Assembly: GCA_009663005.1 (NCBI GenBank) | Contig: VIGQ01001001.1 | Location: 30,001-46,147 of the forward strand | DNA: 16,147 nucleotides | Reading direction: 5' to 3' | Source: Actinidia chinensis | Lineage: Eukaryota; Streptophyta; Magnoliopsida; Ericales; Actinidiaceae | Part shown: in pieces, positions 8,855 through 16,147 of the stretch | Layout: each line of letters opens with the position of its first letter | Numbering within the stretch: position 1 is the stretch's first letter | The notes under the pieces: generated by a model | The model's database searches: none | Seen by the model: the letters and a program-made list of their open reading frames with translations, nothing else | Told to the model about the DNA's origin: nothing | Made by a program: the position numbers and the translations under genes

Positions 8855-8870
8855 TGGTATCAGAGCACCA
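8855..8870 (+). other. primer binding site, initiator tRNA-Met type
   Basis: TGGTATCAGAGC is complementary to the 3' end of plant initiator tRNA-Met, including CCA. It starts three bases after the LTR. After the 12 matching bases there is an extra AC before CAGGTT, where the tRNA match could resume. This primer is the usual one for plant Ty3/gypsy chromoviruses. A untranslated leader follows to about 9059. Confidence 0.9.
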
Positions 8871-9059
8871 GGTTGATAGGTTTTACACGTACACAATAAG
8901 CTATAGATTTACACAATGAGATAGAATCACGTCTAGATAGGAGTTTAGATTGATTAGTGAATCCCCGCTAATGTGGCCATGCTAACGCGATGCTATACTA
9001 GGATGTAATATGGCTAAATGTTTATAGATATGCCTAAGTTTGATATGTTTGTAGAAGTA

Positions 9060-10120
9060 ATGCCGCCAGAAGAGGCCGAGGTCGGAGGGGCAAGCAGAGC
9101 CCGAAGACCGAGTTGACCGTATAGAGAGATTTTAAGGGGACTTGTCCAAGTGGTCCATGATATTCCATATAACAATAACCTGATGAAGCAATCGTCAACA
9201 ACCGGCAATGCCAATGCCAGGAGTTGGAGCGATGCCACGTACCACAATTAAGCAATTCCAGCATCTAGCTCCAACTTTCTATGGAACGCCCCGATCCCAT
9301 GGCTCTGCAGAGTCCTTGGCTCTTGTGAATCAAGATGGTGTTTCGAAGTCTTACCATGCACCGATGAACAGAAAGGAGTTTTTTGCCACGTTCATGTGTT
9401 TGAAGGAGCCCACTGATTTGTGGCAATTGAAGAAGCCACTCTGGAGCCATTGTGGTTTGGCCTAGATTTCTTGGAAGTGTTCAACGAGGAGTATTTCCCC
9501 AAGATGGTCCGAGATCAGAAGATTCAAGAGTTTTTGAATTTAAAGCAGGGAACTGAATCGTATTAGTGTACAATGTCAAGTTTATGGAAACTATCAACAG
9601 ATATGCCCTACATTGTGTCATCGATGGAATCTCGCAAGGCAAATAAGGTTTGAAGCTGGATTACGATGGAACATCAGAAGAATGTGAAAATATTCGGTAC
9701 CTACTCATCAGGAGGTTCTTCATGCAGCCCTAATTGCTGAGGAATCCTTTGGAATGAGATGTCTAATTCTGCGAAAATCGAAAGAGAGGATCGGAGAAAA
9801 ATGTGAGTAAAGGACAAAGTTTCAAAAACGACAGAGTTTAGGATCGTCAAGTGGGAATTCATCCGATCAGCCCAGCAAAGAAATATAGTGAGTCAAAGAA
9901 GTATTAGATCCATGAGTTGCCAACATGTGGTCCAACTTGTTGAAGAAGCATTGGGGTGAGTGTCGCATGGGAAGTGAGCTTGTTATGGGTGTGGCCAAGC
10001 AAGGGCAACCATGATTGAGATTGTCCTATGAAGTAAAATTCAAGGAGCTGGGATCGAATCACCTCAATACAGCAGCCTCCAGCTTGAAAGGAGAAATAAT
10101 CAAGAACCACGACAAGGTCG
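9060..10120 (+). pseudogene. gag: gag of the chromovirus, broken
   Basis: Gag would form the nucleocapsid shell around the element RNA. The likely start is ATG at 9060 (MPP); the Arg/Gly-rich stretch typical of this family follows in a different frame, so a slip occurs within the first four codons. Capsid-like text includes FQHLAPTFYGTP (frame of 9208) and FLEVFNEEYFPKMVRDQKIQ with EFLNLKQG following (9468-9563, ending in TAG), the hallmark of the Retrotrans_gag family. RYALH and RFEAGLRWNIRRM (9646-9684) follow in shifted frames, then HQEVLHAALIAEES. Two zinc-knuckle remnants are seen: HWGEC (about 9949-9963) and CYGCGQ (9981-9998), the latter with its His and last Cys displaced by indels. 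At least five frame changes are needed, so no intact Gag can be made from this sequence as given. Confidence 0.85.
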
Positions 10121-10126
10121 AGCTTT

Positions 10127-10550
10127 TTGAACTTGTACCCAGGAAATCCCCAGCTTACACAATCAGTTATGATTCAGGTATACTTCCCATCTGTGTCAAC
10201 CTCACACATTCTTATGGATTCAGGTTCCATGCAATTCATCTCGTTTCAAATTCTTTTTGAGTATAATTTTGACCACCCTCCCCAGGTCCTCTGGAATATG
10301 AGTGTTTAGTATTATTGCCCTCCGGGGATTTTATGTTTGTGTGACAGAGTCTATAATTCCTTGGTGAGATTCGTGTCAATGATGTGTCCCTTGTACGTAA
10401 ATCTAAATACTCTCTTAGAGAATGATGGCTTTGATGTCATCCTAGGATGTAAGTTGGTTTTTCCTTCCTAACTGTGCACTCATTGACCGTTGCGAACTTA
10501 AACGAGTAATTGGGGTTTCCACTCGTTTGCTCATTCAGGACTAATTTTGA
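10127..10550 (+). pseudogene. aspartic protease domain of pol, broken
   Basis: The protease would cut the Gag-Pol polyprotein. The active-site triad reads DSG at 10217-10225 in the string LMDSGSMQFIS, matching the DSG(S/A) signature of retroelement pepsin-like proteases (RVP family). Downstream NDGFDVILG (10421-10447) is the second conserved block near the domain end. Text after 10470 (CALIDR, then a Lys/Arg string) matches the usual linker to reverse transcriptase in another frame. The catalytic Asp is intact, but the reading frame changes between the two blocks, and a TAG follows WNMSV at 10307. Confidence 0.78.
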
Positions 10551-10599
10551 AGGAGTAAAGGCGTGTGGCTCCTCCTCCTCTTTCTTTCTATGAAAGCCC

Positions 10600-11430
10600 G
10601 TCCTTAATCAAAAGGAAGTCAAGCATTCTTATACAGTGTAGTCGACACGAATGTCTCTTCACAAACTTGAGATATTCATGGTGTCTGGGAATTTTCCGGA
10701 TATTTTTCCAGAGAGTACCAGGTTCCTTAGTGGGCCGAGAGATTTAGTTTATATAGATCTGAATCCGGGAACTAGACCTTTTCGAAAGCCTTTAGAGTTG
10801 AAAGAATTGAAGTTCAACTCCAAGATCTGTAGAAGAAAGGATTTTATTCGTCCGAGCGTTTCACCTTGGGGCGCTCCAATGTGTTTGTCCGAAAGAAAGA
10901 CGGAACACTGAGAATTATGCATGATAACGAGAGCTGGAATAAGGTTACCATTAAGGATAAGTAAACCCTTTGTCAAGGGTGGATGCTTGTTTGATCAGCT
11001 TCAGGTGCACCAAGTGTTCTCAAAGATTTGATTTGAGATCAGGTTATCACCAACTAAAAGGTTAGAGAGAGAGACATATGAGAAGACAGCTTCCAACCAG
11101 ATATGGCCATTATGAATTTCTCGTTTGCCGTTCGGAGTCACCAATGCGCCAGCCGCATTCATGGACTGTTGGAATTGAAATCGAGTATTCAAAAATTTTC
11201 TTGACGAATTAGTGATTGTTCATGATGATATTTTAGTATATTTAAAAGTTTGCAGAACATGAGACAACCACTAAGGGTGGTTTTGCAAACTTGCGGAAAG
11301 AAGATTATACGCCAAGCTGAGAAGTGCGAGTTTTGGCTATCAAGTATGGAGTTTTAGGAACACAGCATCAGTGTAGATGGAGTGTCCGTTTTGATCTCAC
11401 AAAGTCAAAACCATTGTGAATTGGCCGAGC
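10600..11430 (+). pseudogene. reverse transcriptase domain of pol, broken but with catalytic Asp residues
   Basis: RT would copy the element RNA into DNA in the particle. Blocks in order are FPDIFPE (10693-10713), LKELKF (about 10798), FIRPSVSPWGAP (10843-10878), VRKKDGTLRI (10887-10916, new frame), KVTIKDK then TAA, LFDQLQ, DLRSGYHQLK (11030-11059, motif A Asp), RYGHYEFLV (about 11098), PFGVTNAPAAFMD (11128-11166, another frame), and VHDDILVY (11218-11241), where the two catalytic Asp are kept although family members usually have F/Y-I/V/M-D-D. LRVVLQT and KCEFWL (frame of 11268, ending in TAG at 11355) and the SVDGVSV block follow. The order and spacing are those of a Ty3/gypsy RT; several slips and stops rule out one protein. 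Confidence 0.9.
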
Positions 11431-11589
11431 CAACGAATGTGACAAGAAGTAGGAGTTTATGGGTTTAGCTGGGTAGATGGAGATTTGTGAAGGATTTCTC
11501 TCGAAATTGCACGCCTTTGACACAGCTAACGCGGGGAAGAACGTTCAATTCGAATGGAAGGAGAAGCGAGAGAAAAAGCTTTCAGAATT

Positions 11590-12000
11590 GAAAAACGATT
11601 AGTATCCGACACCAATTTTAGCTTTGCCTCCGGAAACTGATGGTTTCACGATTACCGTGAGTTTCACATCGAGGATTGGGGATGCGTTTTAATGCCAACA
11701 TGGGAAAGTGATTGCCTATGGCCTCGAGACAATTGAGACCGCATGAGAAAGAATTATCCGACTCTGATTTAAGGTAGTCGCAAATGGTATTTGCGTTGAA
11801 GGCGTCATTACTTTATGGAGTCAATGTGAAATTTTCACTGATCAAAGAACTTGAAGTACTGTTTACCCAGGAAGGAACTAAACATGAGACAGAGAAAATG
11901 GCTTGGAGTGATAAAAAGATTACGATGTTCTTATTCAGTATCACCAAGAAAAGCCAACATTGTAGCCGACGCTTTTAAGCCGAAAGTCGACAGTCAATCT
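11590..12000 (+). pseudogene. RNase H domain of pol, broken
   Basis: This domain would remove RNA from the RNA-DNA hybrid. Readable blocks are LALPPETDGF (about 11620), QHGKVIAYG (11696-11722), a HEK..L string (11742 on), MVFALKASLLYGV (11784-11822), KELNMRQRKWLGVIK (11872-11916, other frame) and KANIVADAF (about 11953-11979), close to the usual end of the domain. The place where the first catalytic Asp belongs (about 11655-11665) reads TVSFTS, so a deletion has probably removed it. Frames alternate at least four times. Confidence 0.82.
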
Positions 12001-12249
12001 AGCATGTCTAGTCACGTTCCCAAGTACCCTTACGCGATGAGTTAGGAGAGCGAGATCGAAGTAGTTGTACGAGCCACTAATACAATGATTACTACCATGA
12101 TAGCTCAACCGACCTTGATAGAAATTGTAAAGCGACGGCAACCGGAAGGATCATACTTGTGGAAAGTTTATGAGGAGATGATTAGTGAACCAAAGCGAAT
12201 TTTACTTTACAAGACACAAGGCACTTAGGTGTCAAGGCCGCTTATGTGT

Positions 12250-13230
12250 TCCAACCTACTCGAATTCAAAAGACAAAGTTTTAGAGGAAGCCACAATACC
12301 AGTTCACGATGCCCAAGAGGAACAAGATGTATAGAGACTTGAAGGAAAATATTTTGGGTGCCTGGATGAAGAAGGAAATAGCCAGAGTTTGTGTCGCAAT
12401 GTTTGTCATGTCAACAAGTCAGGCAGAACATCAAAAGGCAAGCAGGATTATTCAACGCCTACCAATACCGGAAATGGAATGGGAGACATCACGATGGATT
12501 TTGTAGTCGGACTACCGAACTCACCCAGAGGTTGTAAGCCATTTGGGTTATTGTAGATCGCCTCACTAAGTCAGCACATTCTTGCCAGGAAGACTACTTT
12601 TTCCTTGTCGAAGTACGCAAACCTTACATAGCAGAGATTATTCGATTCACGGAACGCCGGTTTCTATTATTTCGAATCGAGATCCGAGGTTTACGTCTAA
12701 GGTTTGGTAAAGCTTGCAACGAGTTCTAGGGCACATGAGTAAGTTTTAAGCACCGCCTTCCATCCACAGATGGACGGATAGTCAGAGAGAATATCCAGAC
12801 TGTAGAATGACATGTACGGCTATGTGTTACTCGATTTTCAAGGAATTAGAAAATGCACATTACACTTGTAGAATTTGCTACAACAACAGTTTTCACGCAA
12901 GATGGAATTGGCGCCGTATAAGGCACTTTACGAGAGGAAATGTATGTCGCATATATGTTGGACCGAAGTGGAAAACGAACAAATGTTAGGACTAGAATTG
13001 TTCAACTGACGACCGATAATATAAGGTAATTCAACAGAGAATTAAAACAGCACAGAGTCGCCCAAAGAGTTATGCCAGATGTAGGAGACGAGATTTGAGT
13101 TGGAGAAGGGAACCACGTGTTTTTGAAAATATCTCCTTCCAGGGGATAAATCGTTTGGGTAAGGAGAGGGAAGTGAAGCCAAGATGTACATCGGGTCATT
13201 CGAAATTCTTCAACGAATTGGCACCCGTTG
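12250..13230 (+). pseudogene. integrase domain of pol, broken, second catalytic Asp replaced
   Basis: Integrase would join the DNA copy to the host genome. The zinc-binding part is eroded. A frame from 12309 reads KMYRDLKENI, MKKEIARV, AEHQKAS and LPIPEMEWE, the family stretch before the core. The core begins TMDFVVGLP (12491-12517, first catalytic Asp) and continues WVIVDRLTKSAH (12544-12579) in a new frame. The second catalytic motif, normally SDRDPRF, reads SNRDPRFTS (12672-12698), with AAT for the Asp codon. The third reads STAFHPQMDG, a TAG where Gln belongs (12779), then SER (12782-12790), which keeps the catalytic Glu. YNNSFHA (about 12880) and MELAPYKALYERKC (12902-12943) follow, then the C-terminal GPVAYR-like LAPVAYRIVLP (13218-13250). 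Confidence 0.88.
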
Positions 13231-13515
13231 CTTATAGAATTGTTCTTCCTCTAGAGCGTCACATGTACATGACATTTTTCACGTATCGATGCTACGAAAA
13301 TATGTACATGCTCCCAACTCATGTGATTAATATACCTTTGGATGTAAGGGAAGATTTAAGCTATGTTGAAATGCCGATGAGATCGTTGATCGTCGTGACA
13401 AGTGTTAGAAACAACGTATTCGGTAGGGCAGTGTATGGCGGAATCACTCATATGAGAATCTACTTGGAAACGAGAAGATGAAATTAGGAAGGTTATCCAT
13501 CTCTATTGGAATGAA
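13230..13515 (+). pseudogene. integrase C-terminal tail and chromodomain-like end of pol, broken
   Basis: After LAPVAYRIVLP the frame of 13095 reads HVINIPLDVREDLSYVEMP (about 13320-13376), a stretch that in Tekay/Del-type chromoviruses links integrase to the chromodomain. The chromodomain itself is only weakly visible: VRNNVF, a WRNH-like place disturbed by indels, and STWK-type text with EDEIRK in another frame near 13455-13490. Chromodomains steer integration to particular chromatin. Because the aromatic residues cannot be aligned with certainty, the chromovirus assignment leans on the linker and on overall likeness. Confidence 0.65.
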
Positions 13516-13822
13516 TGTTCACCACGAATTGAGGTATGTGAGTCCTCTTGCATTATCAATACTTCTTTGGCATCTACGGACCCTGTTAGGAAATTCCAAA
13601 ATACCCAAGCGTTCGGGGAGGCCGAATCGCTGGATAGGTTAATCGGGTTATCATATTGTAGGCTGCAACGAGAGGGCAGTAGTAGATGGCAGTCATACAG
13701 GTTAAAAACCCCCATAGATACGTTATCTATCAAAATTAGGACCTATGATATAATACGAAGAGTTTTATCAAGTTGCGCAACAGAAGCGTGATGACGTTAG
13801 CCAAGTTGAGGACAACATTTAT
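13516..13822 (+). other. 3' untranslated part of the chromovirus
   Basis: Between the end of pol and the polypurine tract there is no recognised motif. Short open frames on both strands (up to about 75 codons) do not resemble known proteins. Length and position suit an ordinary spacer. Confidence 0.6.
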
Positions 13823-13836
13823 AAAGGAGGGGAGAA
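13823..13836 (+). other. polypurine tract of the chromovirus
   Basis: AAAGGAGGGGAGAA is 14 purines in a row ending exactly at the TGTAATGCCCCGA start of the 3' LTR. This is the plus-strand primer site of LTR retrotransposons. Confidence 0.92.
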
Positions 13837-15927
13837 TGTAATGCCCCGAATCTGTAAAATTTCATTAAATCGTAAGAATTTCGCGTGTATGCCAATTAAG
13901 TAAAGTAATAAAAGATTTAAGAGTCAAAAAAGACCCGAATATACGTTAGACTAATTCAAGAATTAAATTTTAAGGTTTTCTGCCCAGTTTTCTTCTTGGG
14001 TCCGAACGCCATATGGGAGTTCGAACGCCCAGGCCAAAATAAAAATTTCAGGTCTCGAATGTTTTGAAACTGTAAGCAAGGAGTTCGAAAGCCAGATTCA
14101 AAAAATTCATTTTTAGCGTCCGAAGCCTAAAAGGACGTGCGAACCCAGGTACGAACGATTAAAGAACGTTCGAACACCAACAGTTAAAAAATGATAAGAA
14201 AAAGAAACACGGAGTACAATGGGGGAGCCACATGGGAAGATTTTCCATGTGTCTCAGCAAAATATATACACAACACACTTAACCATCCACCACACACACA
14301 CCCTATACTAGTAGAGATGAGAGAAAAAGAGAGAAAAGAAGAAGAAAAGAAGGAAAGAGAAGAGAAAGAGGAAGAGAGAGCTTTGGAAGTCAATTTCTTG
14401 CCTTTAGAAGCTCAAGCTCGAAATCAAGCAAGGTATACACCTTAAAACACTTAAGTACTGATATGTATAGCTTAGGATTTTAACTTAAGTTTCAAATTAG
14501 ATCTAGCAGCTAGAGTCAAAATTTATGTTGAAATTGAAGTATGATAGCCCCATTTAGCTATATTAGTATCCTAGAAACCTCTCAAAGATTGGAGTTGAAT
14601 TGTGAGTTTTGGTAGAATTCGTAGGTTCAGTTACTGTTCATACTGTCAAACCCAGTGAGCGTCCGAACGCCCAAGAACAGCTCCGAACGCTCAGCGTCCG
14701 AACGCCCAATGATAGAGTTTCGAACGCCTAGACACTTTTAAGCAGAATTGGCCTTTTCTTCTTTGAACTTTTAAATGTGTTGCCAAAGTTATAGGCTCTT
14801 GATAGATCTAATAGCGAGACTTATATTAGACACCTAACTAAGAAGAAATTGGACTTAGAATGAGAATATCTAAGTTAAGTTGTAAAGTCATATTAATGCA
14901 AATTAGTGATCCAATACATAGTATTGACAATTTCTTACCCTAATTGTAGGGCACACAGGTTAGCACCTAGCCAAGAGAACCCAGGTGGGTAACATAAATG
15001 CTATGAACAAAACCTATGTAATGTTCAAAATATTTTCAATGTATTATGTATTACAAAGGTTTTCCATGCTTTCAATTCATCAACATTATGTTTAAATATG
15101 AATGCCATGCCTTCAAATGTACGATATGTTGTTTATGCTATGTACTGAAACCCATGGATAATGTTTTGATGATTAAATTCTAGCATCGCTCTACATGAAA
15201 ATCATGTATGTTTAAGTAGTATGCCATGGTATACGGGGTCCTATCTGGAGCGACTTTAATCAAGCCAAATAGTCCTCAGACGGATGGGGGACATGCCTAG
15301 ACGGCTAGTATGTTATGCACGAAATATTTATACGATAATCCCTACGATATGTGCATGAATTCAAGAGATAAGTGGAAATGTGGTGGGGTAGATGCTCACG
15401 GTATGTTTTCTGATCTGTCAGTTATGTTACGTGAGTTTCAATTTAAGAAATAAAAATTACATTTTTATGCTATATGATATGTGTGGATATAAAACAATCC
15501 TTGCTATTTGTATGTTCATGCATTTAAATGTTATTCACAAACTTTTAGCTTACGTTTTTCGAAAACCTTTTCAGGAAAGCCAAGTGAAGAACCATAGGCG
15601 AGGTTAACGTATAGATTGTCGGTTTTTTGATAGCCCGAGGGCCTTGTTATGTAATTTGGTGGCTGAACCCATTTATGTTTTTTAAAGTTAAATGTAATCA
15701 TTTAAGTTTAGCCTGGGAATGTATGTAAGTTAAATAACTTAGACCACAGCTCTGTATGTACCTGTATGGACGTTACACTTTATTTATATTTTTTAGTTAT
15801 TACGCTTCCGCAAAAGAAAATTATTATTGCATTTTAATGAGAATGCCAGTCAAGGTAAGTGGCCTTGGCGGGCAACCGTCGGCCATCACGCGCCCACGGT
15901 CCGCATAGGCCGGTTGCGGGCGTGACA
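13837..15927 (+). repeat. 3' LTR of the chromovirus
   Basis: It starts TGTAATGCCCCGAATCTG directly after the polypurine tract and ends GGGCGTGACA. It repeats the 5' LTR in order, with many single-base indels and substitutions. Its promoter string is AATATATACA at 14261-14270 and the 13-mers here are cleaner (13998-14029, 14116-14178, 14659-14728). A block at about 15289-15412 is strongly different from its counterpart at about 8179-8350 and roughly 45 bases shorter. In a full-length element this copy supplies the 3' end of the transcript. Confidence 0.9.
14261..14270 (+). promoter_or_regulatory. TATA-like element of the 3' LTR
   Basis: AATATATACA follows GTCTCAGCAA and precedes CAACACACTT, as in the 5' LTR. 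If active, it would fire rightward out of the element into the flank. Confidence 0.5.
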
Positions 15928-15952
15928 AATAGAGCACCTTGAGGGCGATTCA
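15928..15952. other. possible displaced end of the older 3' LTR
   Basis: Between the chromovirus end and the first ACTAT are 25 bases ending in CA (AATAGAGCACCTTGAGGG, then CGATTCA). If the chromovirus landed inside the older LTR, the rest of that LTR must lie here, and an end in CA followed by ACTAT would match the left border at 1843-1847. The string AGAGCACC also matches the primer binding region (8862-8869), which offers a competing reading. Confidence 0.35.
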
Positions 15953-15986
15953 ACTATCCTACTATCCCTACTATCCTATCCTACTC
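15953..15986 (+). repeat. CTACTATCC-type short tandem repeat
   Basis: Irregular copies of a 9-base CTACTATCC unit and shorter CTATC pieces lie side by side. It lies outside the chromovirus, directly after the proposed target duplication. Confidence 0.75.
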
Positions 15987-16147
15987 GAAATTATTCTAAG
16001 AATAAGATCATTAAAAGTATAGCTTTAGGCCTCAAACTTGATACAAGGTATCACTGAGTTATCATAGAATGAGTTGAAATTAAATTTTCATAGTGTTTCT
16101 CTATTTGTCACACCAATTGGTTGTCCCATTGAACCTATATCTTGTCA
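15987..16147. other. right flank, nothing recognised
   Basis: AT-rich text without an open frame of note and without a repeat of anything else in the window. It is probably host DNA beyond both elements, but could belong to a further repeat. Confidence 0.5.

Larger units (their letters stand above)
6706..15927 (+). mobile_element. nested Ty3/gypsy chromovirus, Tekay/Del-like, degenerate
   Basis: Two LTRs of about 2.1 kb share the start TGTAATGCCCCGA and the end GGGCGTGA(C/A)A. Between them are, in order, an initiator-Met primer binding site, gag with zinc-knuckle remnants, an aspartic protease with DSG, reverse transcriptase with DD, RNase H, an integrase with zinc-finger and core motifs, a C-terminal region resembling a chromodomain, and a polypurine tract. 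RT and RNase H ahead of integrase is the Ty3/gypsy order, and the C-terminal tail beyond integrase suggests a chromovirus. Tekay/Del is chosen for the long LTRs and the tail motifs. All coding parts carry frame slips and stops. The left flank ends ACAAG and the right flank starts AATAG, so a target duplication is not clean. It sits inside the 3' LTR of an older element. Confidence 0.9.

Noticed and set aside
9014..9450. Minus-strand open frames of 61-77 codons over gag
   Set aside because: They lie antisense to readable Gag motifs and show no motif themselves.
14184..14445. Opposing Glu/Lys-rich and Ser-rich open frames in the 3' LTR
   Set aside because: Same GA-rich tract read on both strands. 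No domain and no agreement with the 5' LTR copy.
15953..15986. CRISPR-like or functional satellite array
   Set aside because: Only three or four irregular 9-base units without spacers, in a plant context. A simple tandem repeat explains it.

Overview
The window looks like repeat-rich intergenic DNA from a flowering plant, probably a dicot. It is AT-rich, has no host gene I can support, and is dominated by two LTR retrotransposons, one nested inside the other. The longest open frames are short, and every recognisable protein motif belongs to a retroelement polyprotein that is broken by many frame slips and stops.

Layout. Positions 1-1842 are AT-rich flank with no recognised gene. From about 1843 to 6705 lies an older, non-autonomous element: a shortened 5' LTR (1848 to about 2490), an internal part with no recognisable protein domain (about 2491-4770), a polypurine tract (4759-4770), and a long 3' LTR starting at 4771. 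Its style (long LTR, repeated short G-rich polypurine blocks, non-coding interior) resembles derivatives of the plant Tat/Ogre/Athila branch of Ty3/gypsy. That assignment rests on remembered family style.

That 3' LTR is interrupted at 6705/6706 by a roughly 9.2 kb Ty3/gypsy element (6706-15927). The insert has two LTRs of about 2.1 kb, a tRNA-iMet primer binding site (8855), broken gag, protease, reverse transcriptase, RNase H, integrase and a chromodomain-like C-terminus in that order, and a polypurine tract (13823-13836). Order and motifs fit a chromovirus of the Tekay/Del type. After its 3' LTR, about 25 bases may be the displaced end of the older LTR, followed by a possible target-site copy of the older element (15953) and a short CTACTATCC-type tandem repeat.

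No element here looks able to move by itself. The integrase has an Asp-to-Asn change at a catalytic position and pol slips frame repeatedly, yet the reverse transcriptase aspartates are still readable. Many differences between LTR copies and many frame breaks are single-base indels, and there are G, C and A runs of 13-22 bases. Some of the damage may therefore be assembly or read error. The most interesting structure is a set of about ten CpG-rich, nearly palindromic 13-mers in each chromovirus LTR, with two four-unit clusters sharing the same spacing pattern around the putative promoter. I found no previously undescribed protein system.
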